A stretch of DNA of 64,000 nt, taken from assembly GCF_002019855.1 (NCBI RefSeq), contig NZ_CM007717.1:2601198-2665197 (forward strand), in the 5' to 3' direction. How positions within the stretch are numbered: the stretch's first letter is position 1; the number at the start of each line of letters is the position of its first letter. Below are positions 49,901-57,582 of this stretch, piece after piece. Position numbers and translations under genes: made by a program. This stretch comes from Streptomyces antibioticus. Its GTDB lineage: Bacteria; Actinomycetota; Actinomycetes; Streptomycetales; Streptomycetaceae. Under the pieces are notes generated by a model, which was not told the DNA's origin, did no database searches, and saw nothing but the letters and a program-made list of their open reading frames with translations.

Positions 49901-50340
49901 TCCGCGGCGCGGTCGGGCAGGTCGGCGAGGGCCGGGCCCTGCCAGAGGGCGAGCGCGTCGTCGAGGAGGCCGGCCGCCTTGGCGGGGTCGCCGTCGGCGA
50001 GGGCGCGCAGCCCGTCCGCGGTGAGCCGTTCGAAGCGGTGCAGGTCGACCGCGTCGGGCGCGGCGGTGAGCCGGTAGCCGCCGGCCGTGGAGTCCACGGC
50101 GTCCGGGCCCAGCGCCCGGCGCAGCCGTCCGACCAGGGCCTGGAGCGCGCCCGTGGCGTCGGCGGGCGGGTCGCCGGCCCACACCTCGTCCACCAGGGTG
50201 CCGGCGGGCACGGTGCGTCCGGCCCGCAGCGCCAGCACGGTCAGCAGGGCACGCAGCCGCGCCCCGCCGACGGCGACGGGGGTGCCGTCCGGGCGGAGCG
50301 CCTGGGTGGTGCCGAGGATGCGGTAGCGCACGGGGTCCAT
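46918..50340 (-). CDS. AfsR/SARP-family regulator with NB-ARC ATPase and TPR-like C-terminus
   Basis: The 1140-residue protein begins with an OmpR-like winged helix (RYRILGTTQALRPDG..., about 1-95) and a BTAD domain (about 98-245), the SARP module. A low-complexity Pro/Thr linker leads to an NB-ARC-type ATPase (about 310-620) with LVTLLGPGGAGKTRL (about 340), MLIVLDNCEHV and VVLATSREPLGVPGE. The C-terminal 400 residues are helical TPR-like repeats. This is the large STAND-class regulator layout, in which ATP and an unknown signal gate DNA binding. It is convergent with the ABC exporter whose promoter holds a SARP-like heptamer array, so that operon is the first target to suspect. Confidence 0.93.
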   Translation of the reverse strand: MDPVRYRILGTTQALRPDGTPVAVGGARLRALLTVLALRAGRTVPAGTLVDEVWAGDPPADATGALQALVGRLRRALGPDAVDSTAGGYRLTAAPDAVDLHRFERLTADGLRALADGDPAKAAGLLDDALALWQGPALADLPDRAAEAARHETRRLDAVRARHTAALALGHAAQSLPELTALCDAHPLDEPLQTLRLRALRDTGRPAEALAAYDEVRRLLADRLGSDPGPALRALHAELLSPEERPPADTNAGTDTGLTESAAAVAVRVDAPSGERTPDPAADLRVPSAPAPDATPAPDTTPTPGNLRARLTSFVGREADIEVIQGDLAGARLVTLLGPGGAGKTRLSQEVGEAVRRHLRDGVWLAELAPVSDPDAVPQAVLTAVGARETVLYGAGAEEMRAVAERHDDPVERLVEHCARRRMLIVLDNCEHVIEAAARLVARLLERCPGLVVLATSREPLGVPGELVRPVEPLPEPVALRLLADRGAAARPGFRTEDDPEACAEICRRLDGLPLAIELAAARLRILTPRQIADRLDDRFRLLTSGSRTVLPRQQTLRAVVDWSWDLLDEDERDVLARLSVFARGCDLAAVEAVCGGGDALDPLSSLASLVDKSLVVAAPAADGAMRYRLLETVAEYAAERLDERGHRIAAERAHLTYYRELARTTEPLLRGSRQLEAIERFQAEYENLRTALRRAVDARDEQEALVLALSLVGYWQMRDLRIEARNWSRAVMELGPDPFTDPVRPAAPVREPVIATPPPLTGEILLEARRGIHLSHLACMDMELDAWDNPAAQNKLRVVGETYAPGLPQTCRAPGLLWFYAVMLTGDMDRIRVIVDANVETCRATPGYEHELATCLQMRANLLANRSDWAGDAGRDADEALEIFGRLGDSWGAAEAYSARAEASERLGAYREAAVDYQAAMDHAEQLGARHQLAVLGARLGSALVEAGDTERGERMLRDVIDSRWGMANEAMPVARLFLAGWLGLTGRRAEAREQLLLLREEFGIAHFVVFDAFILGAEAWLDVLDGRYESALAAVRKALERAADKLSMNIAPHMRAFYLVIAAAALAGADGGRRAVDAARCLGTADTLLPPHHVAVRLEREAHRLATERARTALGDPAFDAAYAEGGGLSYEEATALV

Positions 50341-50526
50341 TCTGTCCGGTGGCGTGGCGGGCGGTCACGGGGATCCGCCGGTGGGGCGAGCGGTTCGGTG
50401 CGGTGCGGGCGGTCCCCCAGCCTTCCATGGAACCCGGGGGGCACCGCGAGACGTTTTCCCGGTGCGCCCGGTGCCCGGTACGGTCGGGCCGTTCGGAGCG
50501 TGCGCACGAGTCCCCGGGGGAGCCCC

Positions 50527-51327
50527 ATGACCACCGCCATCACCCGCCGCGGCGAGCGACGGATCAGTCCCGTCTTCCTCGGGATCCTGGCCGTCACGGC
50601 GGTCACCGGCTGGGCGACCTGGACCGGCTTCGCCGAGCAGCCCGGGGTCGCCGTGTTCCTGTTCGTGACGGCCGCCTGGATCGTCTCGCTCTGTCTGCAC
50701 GAGTACGCGCACGCGCGCACCGCCCTGCACAGCGGGGACATCTCGGTGGGCGCGAAGGGGTATCTCACGCTGAACCCGCTGAAGTACACGCACGCGCTGC
50801 TGAGCATCGTGCTACCGGTGGTGTTCGTGATCATGGGCGGGATCGGTCTGCCGGGCGGCGCGGTGTTCATCGAGCGCGGGCGGATCAAGGGCCGCTGGCG
50901 GCAGAGCCTGGTCTCGGCGGCGGGCCCGCTGACGAACGTGCTGTTCGCGGCGGTGTGCACGGCCCCGTTCTGGCTGGACGCGCTGGACGGCGTCCCGCGC
51001 GACTTCCGGTACGCGCTCGCGTTCCTCGCGCTGCTCCAGGTGACGGCGGCGCTGCTGAACTTCCTGCCGGTGCCGGGGCTGGACGGCTACGGCGTGATCG
51101 AGCCCTGGCTGTCGTACTCGGTGCGCCGTCAGGTGGCGCCGTTCGCGCCGTTCGGGCTGCTGTTCGTGTTCGCGCTGCTGATGGTGCCGGCGGTGAACCG
51201 GGAGTTCTTCCAGGCGATCTACGCCCTCCTCGACGGCCTGGGGGTGGACGACGTCCACCGCTACTGCGGCGAGAACCTCTACCGGTTCTGGGAGGAGTCG
51301 AACGAGTACTGCGCGGTCATCCGGTGA
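50527..51327 (+). CDS. Site-2 protease family (M50) membrane metalloprotease
   Basis: From the ATG at 50527, behind GGGGGAG, the protein has 266 residues and six predicted helices. The zinc-binding HExxH is HEYAH at residues 58-62 within a membrane segment, and the third ligand motif is LPVPGLDGYG (about 180). There is no PDZ domain, so it is the minimal group of S2P-like proteases seen in Streptomyces. Such enzymes cut membrane-embedded regulators. No anti-sigma factor gene is adjacent. Its last 11 bp overlap the end of the opposite small gene. Confidence 0.92.
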   Translation: MTTAITRRGERRISPVFLGILAVTAVTGWATWTGFAEQPGVAVFLFVTAAWIVSLCLHEYAHARTALHSGDISVGAKGYLTLNPLKYTHALLSIVLPVVFVIMGGIGLPGGAVFIERGRIKGRWRQSLVSAAGPLTNVLFAAVCTAPFWLDALDGVPRDFRYALAFLALLQVTAALLNFLPVPGLDGYGVIEPWLSYSVRRQVAPFAPFGLLFVFALLMVPAVNREFFQAIYALLDGLGVDDVHRYCGENLYRFWEESNEYCAVIR

Positions 51328-51496
51328 CGGACTTCCGGGCCTTCTCGCGCTTGAGGTAGTACCAGGTCATGTTGGACGACAGGCCCGCCAGCAGCACCCA
51401 CACGATCCCCAGGAGGCTGCCCCGCGCGAAGGAGATCACGGCGGCGGTCACGGCGAGGAGACAGACGACGAGGGTGAAGAGGGCGAGGCGGGGCAT
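51317..51496 (-). CDS. Small two-helix membrane protein (59 residues)
   Basis: The ATG at 51496 follows AGGAGA at good distance. The peptide has two hydrophobic helices (about 3-24 and 28-46) and a positive tail (YYLKREKARKSVTG). It fits the DUF4229-like class of small actinomycete membrane proteins in size and charge, though I do not assign it firmly. Its 3' end overlaps the end of the site-2 protease gene on the other strand by 11 bp. Confidence 0.75.
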   Translation of the reverse strand: MPRLALFTLVVCLLAVTAAVISFARGSLLGIVWVLLAGLSSNMTWYYLKREKARKSVTG

Positions 51497-51573
51497 GGGG
51501 GTCTCTCCTGTCGGTCGTGCCTGCTGGGGACACTGGGTGGTGCCGTCCAGTGTCCCCCATCCGCCCCGTCCGC

Positions 51574-52290
51574 TCAGACGTCGGTGACGCGCAGTCCCGC
51601 GTGCGCCTTGTAGCGGCGGTTGACGGAGATCAGGTTGGCGACCAGGGACTCCACCTGGTGGGCGTTGCGCAGCCGGCCCGCGAAGACGCCGCGCATGCCG
51701 GGGATGCGGCCGGCGAGCGCCTGGACGATCTCGACGTCCGCGCGCTCCTCGCCGAGCACCATCACATCGGTGTCGATCGCGTCGATCTCCGGGTCCTGGA
51801 GCAGGACCGCCGAGAGGTGGTGGAAGGCGGCGGTGACCCGGGAGCCGGGGAGCAGGGCGGCGGCCTGCTGGGCGGCGCTGCCCTCCTCGGGCTTCAGGGC
51901 GTAGGCGCCCTGCTTGTCGAAGCCGAGCGGGTTGACGCAGTCGACGACGATCTTGCCGGTGAGTTCCTCGCGCAGCGACTCCAGCGTCTTGCCGTGCCCG
52001 TCCCACGGTACGGCGACGATCACGACGTCGCTGCGGCGGGCGGTCTCGGCGTTGTCGGCGCCCTCGACCCCGTGACCGATCTCCTCGGCGGCGGCCTGCG
52101 CGCGGTCGGCGGCCCGCGAGCCGATGATCACCTTCTGGCCGGCCTTGGCGAGGCGGTAGGCGAGCCCCTTGCCCTGCGGGCCGGTGCCGCCGAGCACGCC
52201 GACGACCAGTCCGGAGACGTCGGGCAGGTCCCAGGGGTCCTTGGCGGGGGCCTTCGCGGGAGCGTTCTGTGCACTGTCGGTAGAGGTCAT
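51574..52290 (-). CDS. npdG: F420-dependent NADP reductase (NADPH:F420 oxidoreductase)
   Basis: The 238-residue protein has an N-terminal Rossmann fold with VGVLGGTGPQGKGLAYRLAKAG (about 30) and GSRAADRAQAAAEEIG, followed by VIVAVPWDGH and NPLGFDKQGAY. This is the pattern of Fno/NpdG, which passes hydride between NADPH and coenzyme F420. It would supply reduced F420 to F420-dependent enzymes in the cytoplasm. The -10-like TAAAGT (52297-52302) lies six bases upstream and no ribosome site is present, so the mRNA is probably leaderless. About 25 N-terminal Ala/Lys-rich residues are extra. Confidence 0.95.
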   Translation of the reverse strand: MTSTDSAQNAPAKAPAKDPWDLPDVSGLVVGVLGGTGPQGKGLAYRLAKAGQKVIIGSRAADRAQAAAEEIGHGVEGADNAETARRSDVVIVAVPWDGHGKTLESLREELTGKIVVDCVNPLGFDKQGAYALKPEEGSAAQQAAALLPGSRVTAAFHHLSAVLLQDPEIDAIDTDVMVLGEERADVEIVQALAGRIPGMRGVFAGRLRNAHQVESLVANLISVNRRYKAHAGLRVTDV

Positions 52291-52393
52291 GGGCCGACTT
52301 TACGTGGGGCGCGCGGGGCCGCTTTCGCCGTGCCGGGTGAAGGTGCGGCGAACCGCCCACGGCCGGTGTCCGATTGGGGCAGGATGCGGCGGC

Positions 52394-52999
52394 ATGGACG
52401 CCGTACGGGTCGCGCTGCTGCGCGAGGTGCTCGCCGGGACCGAGTGGCTGGGGGCCACCCGCGGGTTCGCCGCGGTGCTGCGGGGCTCGGTGGTCTCGCA
52501 CGGGGGCGGGCTGCTGCTGGTGGGCACGGCGGAGTACGAGCCGTGGCATCTCGCGGCGCATCTGGTGGACGAGGCGGCCTGGTCCGGTACGCCGGAACTG
52601 GCGCCGACCCTGGTACGCCATCACGCGCGCCCCTCGGACCCCCCGCACCTGGCGGTGGGCCTCGGCCGGATCGGCGCGGCCCGGCGCGGCGAGACCCTGC
52701 TGGTGGCCTCACCGGCCGCGGACGCGCCGCTCCTGGACCGGGTGGCGGACGCCCGTCGCGCCGGCGTGACAGTCCTCGCCCTCGGCCCGCCCGAGCCCGA
52801 CCTGACGTCCCTGGCCCACGAGTCGCTCCCGGTGCCGGACGGCTCGGAACTGGACCTGGACACGGTCCAGCACCTGGTCAGCGCGGCAACGGGCGAGAAC
52901 CCCCACCCCGGCCACCCCGGCCGCCCCCGCCACACCCTGCGCACCCGCCTGGCCGCCCTGGCAGAATCCCTGACGGCCCCACCGCCACCGCCCTGGTGA
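52394..52999 (+). CDS. Conserved hypothetical protein, unknown function
   Basis: The 201-residue protein starts at an ATG with CAGGAT eight bases upstream and no ribosome site. It is cytoplasmic, with alternating beta and alpha segments (GGLLLVGTAEYEPWHLAAHLVDEAAW; RAGVTVLALGPPEPDLTSLAHESL), which could be a Rossmann-like or SIS-like fold. The last 40 residues are a Pro-rich tail (HPGHPGRPRHTLRTR, then PPPPPW). I do not recognise a family. It is divergent from npdG, sharing a 103-bp promoter region, and followed by the repeat array. Confidence 0.75.
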   Translation: MDAVRVALLREVLAGTEWLGATRGFAAVLRGSVVSHGGGLLLVGTAEYEPWHLAAHLVDEAAWSGTPELAPTLVRHHARPSDPPHLAVGLGRIGAARRGETLLVASPAADAPLLDRVADARRAGVTVLALGPPEPDLTSLAHESLPVPDGSELDLDTVQHLVSAATGENPHPGHPGRPRHTLRTRLAALAESLTAPPPPPW

Positions 53000-53656
53000 C
53001 AGTTCGGGTCGACCGACACGGAGGCCAGGCGGACGCCCCCTCGACGACGGGCCGCGCGCGGAGCTGGTGCTCTCCGTCCGCGGCGGCCGCGGGGACTCAG
53101 CCCCCGCCGGAGTCCCCCGCCCACCGCCGAGGCGGCCGACGGGAACCCACAACCCAGCCACGCGCGCACCGGACGCCCCCGGCGGGGCTCAGCCCCGGGC
53201 CCCCGCCCATCGGCGAAGCGACCGGCGAGTGGCCCACAGCCCGACCGCGCGCCGCGCCGCACGCCCCCGGCGGGGCTCAGTGCCCGTCCGGGCCCAGCCG
53301 CGCCCGCTAGACCCTGCCCGGCAGCCGCACCGCCCTGGCGGACTCACCGCGCCCCAGTCAAAGGGCTAGTGCCCCGGCGGGGGCTCAGCCCCTGTCAGGG
53401 TCCACCGCCCACCGCCGAGGCGGCCTACAGGAACCCCACAACCCAGCCACACGCCGCCCCGGGCGCCCCCGGCGGGACTCCCCCTGTCCGGGGCCCCACC
53501 CACCGGCGAGGCGGCCGGTGGAAACCCCACAGTCCGACCGCGCACCGCACCCCGCGCCCCGGCGGGGCTCCGTGCCCGTCCGGGCCAGGCCGCGCCCGCC
53601 GGACCCTGCCCGGCAGCCGCGCCGCCCTGGCGGGCCGCCTCGCCCCCGGTAAGGGG
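53000..53656. repeat. Non-coding array of GC-rich direct repeats (two 288-bp units, each of two sub-units)
   Basis: An anchor CCGCCCACCGCCGAGGCGG occurs at 53117 and again at 53405, a period of 288 bp. Each unit holds a second variant of the same sub-repeat (53203 and 53496). The shared pattern is CCCACCG(G)CGA(G/A)GCGG, then GGAACCC(A)CACAACCC or similar, then CCCCCGGCGGGG. Each unit ends GCCCGGCAGCCGC...GGGCTAG, and in the second unit CTAG holds the stop of the next gene. No credible gene is seen on either strand. Confidence 0.85.
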
Positions 53657-53887
53657 CTAGTCCTCCTCCTGGGTGCCCGTCGGGGTGTCGTGCCACTTGG
53701 GGTCGTTCTCCCACTGGAGGTTGCGTTCGCGGGCGGTGTCCATCGCGTGCTGGGCCTCCTCGCGGGACGCGTAGGGGCCGAAGCGGTCCTTGCCGGGGCA
53801 GTCCGGACCCTCCTCCACCTTCTTGTGCTCCAGGCAGTAGAACCACTCGCCCGGCTTTCCCGTGACGCGCTTCTTGAACAGCGGCAT
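53657..53887 (-). CDS. Conserved small acidic protein (76 residues)
   Basis: The ATG at 53887 follows GAGGAG; a longer start adds 12 residues without support. The peptide begins MPLFKKRVTGKPGEWFYC, has two cysteines (WFYCLEHKK and GPDCPGK), a helix with SREEAQHAMDTARERN and an acidic end (QEED). The pattern FGPYASREEAQ resembles SPOR-like or zinc-ribbon mini-proteins, but no family is certain. Its stop codon lies inside the end of the upstream repeat array, and it is divergent from map. Confidence 0.8.
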   Translation of the reverse strand: MPLFKKRVTGKPGEWFYCLEHKKVEEGPDCPGKDRFGPYASREEAQHAMDTARERNLQWENDPKWHDTPTGTQEED

Positions 53888-53933
53888 GACCTGCTCCTCT
53901 CGCCACCCCACATGTTCCCCCACCGCCGCTCGA

Positions 53934-53939
53934 TAGACT
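53934..53939 (+). promoter_or_regulatory. -10 element (TAGACT) of a leaderless map promoter
   Basis: TAGACT lies seven bases before the map ATG and no ribosome site is visible. Confidence 0.5.
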
Positions 53940-53946
53940 CGCCGGC

Positions 53947-54804
53947 ATGTCTGGCCAGTCGCTGCTCGTTCCAGGGGAGCTGTCCCCCACCCGTTCCGTG
54001 CCCGGAAACATCCGCCGTCCCGAGTACGTGGGCAAGCCCGCGCCGACGCCGTACACCGGTCCGGAGGTGCAGACGCCCGAGACGATCGAGGCGATGCGCC
54101 GCGCCGGGCGGATCGCGGCGCGCGCCATGGCGGAGGCCGCGAAGCTGATCGCGCCGGGGGTGACCACCGACGAGCTGGACAAGGTGGCGCACGCGTACAT
54201 GTGCGACCACGGCGCCTACCCCTCCACGCTCGGCTACCGCGGCTTCCCGAAGTCCCTGTGCACGAGCGTCAACGAGGTGATCTGCCACGGCATCCCGGAC
54301 TCGACGGTGCTGCGGGACGGCGACATCGTCAACCTGGACGTGACCGCGTACATCGGCGGGGTGCACGGCGACAACAACGCCACGTATCTCGTGGGGGACG
54401 TCGACGAGGAGAGCCGGCTGCTGGTCGAGCGGACCCGGGAGTCCCTGGACCGTGCGATCAAGGCGGTCAAGCCGGGCCGCCAGATCAACATCATCGGGCG
54501 GGTCATCGAGTCGTACGCCAAGCGCTTCGGGTACGGCGTGGTGCGGGACTTCACCGGTCACGGCATCAACTCGTCGTTCCACTCGGGCCTGATCATCCCG
54601 CACTACGACAGCCCGCACGCGACCACGGTCATCCAGCCCGGGATGACGTTCACGATCGAGCCGATGCTGACGCTGGGCACGCACGAGTACGACATGTGGG
54701 ACGACGGCTGGACCGTGGTCACCAAGGACCGCAGGCGGACCGCCCAGTTCGAGCACACGCTGGTGGTGACGGAGACCGGCGCGGAGATCCTCACGCTGCC
54801 CTGA
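53947..54804 (+). CDS. map: Type I methionine aminopeptidase
   Basis: The 285-residue protein has the pita-bread aminopeptidase fold. An N-terminal extension (about 1-40) contains [12 protein letters not shown], the Pro-rich SH3-binding-like segment of actinobacterial MetAP1c. Metal ligands are visible in [18 protein letters not shown] (two Asp, about 130), [11 protein letters not shown] (His, about 203), TIEPML (Glu, about 237) and [10 protein letters not shown] (Glu, about 267). It removes initiator Met from nascent proteins. Streptomyces usually have two or more map genes, so this may not be the sole copy. A strong terminator follows. Confidence 0.97.
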   Translation: MSGQSLLVPGELSPTRSVPGNIRRPEYVGKPAPTPYTGPEVQTPETIEAMRRAGRIAARAMAEAAKLIAPGVTTDELDKVAHAYMCDHGAYPSTLGYRGFPKSLCTSVNEVICHGIPDSTVLRDGDIVNLDVTAYIGGVHGDNNATYLVGDVDEESRLLVERTRESLDRAIKAVKPGRQINIIGRVIESYAKRFGYGVVRDFTGHGINSSFHSGLIIPHYDSPHATTVIQPGMTFTIEPMLTLGTHEYDMWDDGWTVVTKDRRRTAQFEHTLVVTETGAEILTLP

Positions 54805-54824
54805 CCCCACTCCCCTGCCGCAAG

Positions 54825-54857
54825 AAGGCCCGCTCTCCACTCGGAGGGCGGGCCTTT
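54825..54857 (+). terminator. Terminator after map
   Basis: AAGGCCCGC (54825-54833) pairs with GCGGGCCTT (54848-54856), with an inner CTCC/GGAG, followed by TTT. This is a well-formed intrinsic terminator. Confidence 0.85.
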
Positions 54858-54928
54858 CGGCGTCCGGGTACGTTTTTACCGACCGCTTGTCGGAAAGGTT
54901 ACCGACAGAAGGTCGGCAAGGCATTGAC

Positions 54929-54947
54929 TTAGGTAAGCCTAACCATA
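54929..54947 (+). promoter_or_regulatory. Iron box (DmdR1/DtxR-type) before the haem oxygenase gene
   Basis: The 19-bp element begins TTAGGTAAGCCTAACC and agrees at 14 of 19 positions with the Streptomyces iron-box consensus. It overlaps the TTGACT -35 hexamer, so binding would block transcription when iron is plentiful. Confidence 0.85.
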
Positions 54948-54960
54948 GAAAATCTGCCCC

Positions 54961-55608
54961 ATGGACTCGTTCTCGACACTCATCCGCACCGCGTCCCACG
55001 AACAGCACGTGGAGGCGGAGACCTCGACGTTCATGAGCGACCTGCTCGGCGGCAGACTCGGCGTGGACGCGTACGCGCGCTACACCGAGCAGCTCTGGTT
55101 CGTGTACGAGGCACTGGAGGCCGGCGCCGGCCGGCTGGCGTCGGACCCGGTGGCGGGCCCCTTCGTCCAGCCCCGGCTGTACCGGCTGCCCGCGCTGGAA
55201 CGGGACCTGGCCCATCTGCGGGGCCCCGACTGGCGCGCGGGCCTGTCGGCGCTGCCCGCCACCCGGGTCTACGCCGACCGGGTGCGCGAGTGCGCCGAGC
55301 AGTGGCCCGCCGGTTACATAGCCCACCACTACACCCGCTACCTCGGCGACCTCTCCGGCGGCCAGATCATCCGCGACAAGGCGGAGAAGACCTGGGGGTT
55401 CGAGAAGAAGGGCGACGGCGTCCGCTTCTACGTCTTCGAGGAGATCGGCAACCCGGCCGCGTTCAAGCGCGACTACCGCGAACTGCTGGACGGGGTACGG
55501 GCGGACGACCTGGAGAAGCAGCGGATCGTGACCGAGTGCAAGCGCGCCTTCGCGCTGAACACGGCCGTCTTCCGAGCGCTGGGCGAGGAGTTCCCGCTCT
55601 CCGCGTGA
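54961..55608 (+). CDS. Biliverdin-producing haem oxygenase (HmuO-like)
   Basis: The 215-residue protein has the helical haem oxygenase fold. TASHEQHVEAET near the start holds the proximal haem His. YLGDLSGGQIIRDKA (about 130) is the distal glycine-rich helix. DYRELLDG and ECKRAFALNTAVF close the family pattern. It opens haem to release iron, biliverdin and CO. The iron box just upstream indicates DmdR1 control. A nearby permease/ATPase pair could supply haem. The next gene is on the other strand. Confidence 0.96.
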   Translation: MDSFSTLIRTASHEQHVEAETSTFMSDLLGGRLGVDAYARYTEQLWFVYEALEAGAGRLASDPVAGPFVQPRLYRLPALERDLAHLRGPDWRAGLSALPATRVYADRVRECAEQWPAGYIAHHYTRYLGDLSGGQIIRDKAEKTWGFEKKGDGVRFYVFEEIGNPAAFKRDYRELLDGVRADDLEKQRIVTECKRAFALNTAVFRALGEEFPLSA

Positions 55609-55626
55609 CCAGCGTGGTCGGCGTGA

Positions 55627-56271
55627 TCAGCGTTCCAGGAAGACGCGGCCGCCGATCTCCACCCATCCGTACGGCTGCGGGGCGGTGAGGATCTGGGAGC
55701 CGGCGCCCTGGGTGATGTTCAGGGCGCGGCCCAGTCGCTCGGTGAGCAGCAGGGCGGCCGCGCCGGTCGCCTCGTCCTCCTCGACGCCGTCGTCGCGGCC
55801 GGGGAAGCCGCGGGCGCGGATCCGGCCGGCCGGCTCGTCCTCCCAGGCCCACGCGTAGATCCACTCGCCGGGCGGCGGCACCGCCAGGTCGTCGACCTCG
55901 GCGGCACTGCCGTACTGGCGCAGGGTGCGCGGCGGGGCCCACTCCGCCCGCGCCTCGATCCAGCTGAACTCGCCGTCCAGCCGGACGCCGACCACCCCGG
56001 CCGGGGTGACCAGTTCGGGCACGTCGAGCAGCCAGGCCGTGCCCACGCAGGGGTGGCCGGCGAAGGGCAGCCGCAGGGTGGGCGTGTAGATGTCGATGAC
56101 GCCCCGCTCGGGGTCGTCGACGAACACCGTCTCGCTGAAGCCGAGCTTCGCCGCGAACTCCTGGCGGTCCCGGCGGTCGGGCAGGACGGAACCGTCGCGG
56201 ACCACGGCCAGTTCGTTGCCGTAGCCCCGGTTCGGCGCGCAGAACACGCGGAGCACGTCGTAATCAGTCAC
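55627..56271 (-). CDS. PhzF-family phenazine-biosynthesis-like isomerase
   Basis: From the GTG at 56271 the protein has 214 residues, somewhat shorter than a typical two-domain PhzF. Features are VFCAPNRGYGNELAVV (about 10), with the Asn-Glu that carries the catalytic Glu, LPFAGHPCVGTAWLL (about 69), and DGVEEDEATGAAALLLTE (about 160) in the second half. The fold is that of DapF-like isomerases, and many members have unknown substrates. A GTG at 56298 would add nine residues. It is divergent from the iron permease gene, and the iron box lies between them, so control by iron is possible. Confidence 0.88.
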   Translation of the reverse strand: MTDYDVLRVFCAPNRGYGNELAVVRDGSVLPDRRDRQEFAAKLGFSETVFVDDPERGVIDIYTPTLRLPFAGHPCVGTAWLLDVPELVTPAGVVGVRLDGEFSWIEARAEWAPPRTLRQYGSAAEVDDLAVPPPGEWIYAWAWEDEPAGRIRARGFPGRDDGVEEDEATGAAALLLTERLGRALNITQGAGSQILTAPQPYGWVEIGGRVFLER

Positions 56272-56308
56272 CCGGGCATTGAAACACCGCCCGCCCACCT
56301 GTCTTGAT

Positions 56309-56327
56309 GTAGGTAAGCCTCACCTAA
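56309..56327 (+). promoter_or_regulatory. Iron box before the Fe/haem ABC permease gene
   Basis: The element GTAGGTAAGCCTCACCTAA matches the Streptomyces DmdR1 consensus at 16 of 19 positions. It sits 9 bp before the permease start and also 38 bp upstream of the PhzF gene on the other strand. Confidence 0.9.
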
Positions 56328-56336
56328 GGTTCCCTC

Positions 56337-57422
56337 GTGACCGTCCTGGACAAGCAAGTCGAATCCGTGGCCCGTGCGACGGTGCCCCGCGGCTCGCGCG
56401 GCACCGCCTGGCTGCTCACCGCCGGGCTGGTGGTGGCGCTGGCCGTGCTGGTGCCGGTGGCCGGTGCGCTGGGCGCGTATCCGATCCCGGTCGGGGACGT
56501 GCTGTCCTCGGTGCAGCACCGGATCGGGCTGGGCGGCGGCGAGCTGGACCGGGTCGCCGAGTCGGTGCTGTGGAACGTGCGCTTCCCGCGGATCGTGCTC
56601 GCGCTGCTGGTGGGCGCGTCGCTGGGGTGTGCGGGGGCGCTCATGCAGGGCGTGTTCGGCAATCCGCTCGCCGAGCCGGGGGTCATCGGCATCTCCTCGG
56701 GCGCGGCGGTGGGGGCGGTCGCCTCGATCGCGTTCGGCTTCACCTTCCTCGGCAACTGGAGCGTGCCCGCGTTTGCGTTTCTCAGCGGGCTCGGGACGGT
56801 GCTGCTCGTGTACGCGCTGTCGCGGTCCGGGGGGCGGTCGGAGGTGGTGACGCTGATCCTCACCGGGATCGCCGTCAACGCGTTCGCGGGGGCGTTGATC
56901 GGGCTGTGCCTGTTCTTCGCGGACGCGGCGGCGATCCAGCAGATCACCTTCTGGCAGCTCGGCTCGCTCTCCCAGGCGACCTGGCCCAAGGTCCTCGCGG
57001 TGCTGCCGTGCGCGGCGATCGGGCTCGGGCTGGCGCCGCTGTACTCCCGGCGGCTGGACCTGCTGGCGCTCGGCGAGCGGCCGGCGCGGCATCTGGGGGT
57101 CGAGGTGGAGCGGCTGCGGATCGTGCTGATCCTGGTGATCGCTCTGCTGACGGCGGCGGCGGTGAGCGTGTCCGGGATCATCAGCTTCGTGGGGCTGGTG
57201 ATCCCGCATCTGCTGCGGATGGCGGCGGGGCCGGGGCATCGGTTCCTGGTGCCGGGGAGTGCGCTGCTGGGGGCGCTGGTGCTGTTGGCGGCGGATCTGG
57301 CGGCGCGGACGGTTGCCGTTCCGGCGGAGTTGCCGCTGGGTGTTCTCACGGCGCTGCTGGGGAGCCCGTTCTTCTTCTGGCTGCTGCGGAGGACGCGGCG
57401 GCGGCAGGGGGGTTGGGCGTGA
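56337..57422 (+). CDS. FecCD-type iron/haem ABC transporter permease
   Basis: The 361-residue protein starts at a GTG; a basic N-terminal tail precedes about ten predicted helices. Family motifs are visible: VRFPRIVLALLVGASLGCAGALMQG (about 83), NPLAEPGVIGISSGAAVGAV, GIAVNAFAGALI and GIISFVGLVIPHLLRM (about 281), the loop that docks on the ATPase. It resembles HmuU/BtuC-type permeases for haem, siderophore or B12. The iron box and the nearby haem oxygenase favour haem or ferric-siderophore. No substrate-binding protein gene is adjacent. Confidence 0.94.
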   Translation: MTVLDKQVESVARATVPRGSRGTAWLLTAGLVVALAVLVPVAGALGAYPIPVGDVLSSVQHRIGLGGGELDRVAESVLWNVRFPRIVLALLVGASLGCAGALMQGVFGNPLAEPGVIGISSGAAVGAVASIAFGFTFLGNWSVPAFAFLSGLGTVLLVYALSRSGGRSEVVTLILTGIAVNAFAGALIGLCLFFADAAAIQQITFWQLGSLSQATWPKVLAVLPCAAIGLGLAPLYSRRLDLLALGERPARHLGVEVERLRIVLILVIALLTAAAVSVSGIISFVGLVIPHLLRMAAGPGHRFLVPGSALLGALVLLAADLAARTVAVPAELPLGVLTALLGSPFFFWLLRRTRRRQGGWA

Positions 57423-57468
57423 CCCCGGTCCAGGTTCGCGCGGTTCGCCGTGCGGCGGGGGGTGGGAC

Positions 57469-57516
57469 GGCGGGTGCGGGTGCGTGGTGGCTGGTCGCGC
57501 AGTTCCCCGCGCCCCT
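57469..57516 (+). repeat. Dispersed GC-rich repeat, copy 1 in the iron ABC operon
   Basis: A 48-bp stretch ends GCGCAGTTCCCCGCGCCCCT. It matches the 57583 copy at 45 of 48 positions. The same core recurs at 36313 and, in reverse, at 38706. Confidence 0.85.
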
Positions 57517-57582
57517 AGGGGACCTCCGGCCCCCAGCCATCCGTCGGGGCCACGCGGAACGGGGTGCCACCCGGGGGCAGGC

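Noticed and set aside
53425..55329. 634-residue minus-strand frame through the repeat array and map
   Set aside because: It runs antisense to map and haem oxygenase and through repeats; composition is that of a shadow.
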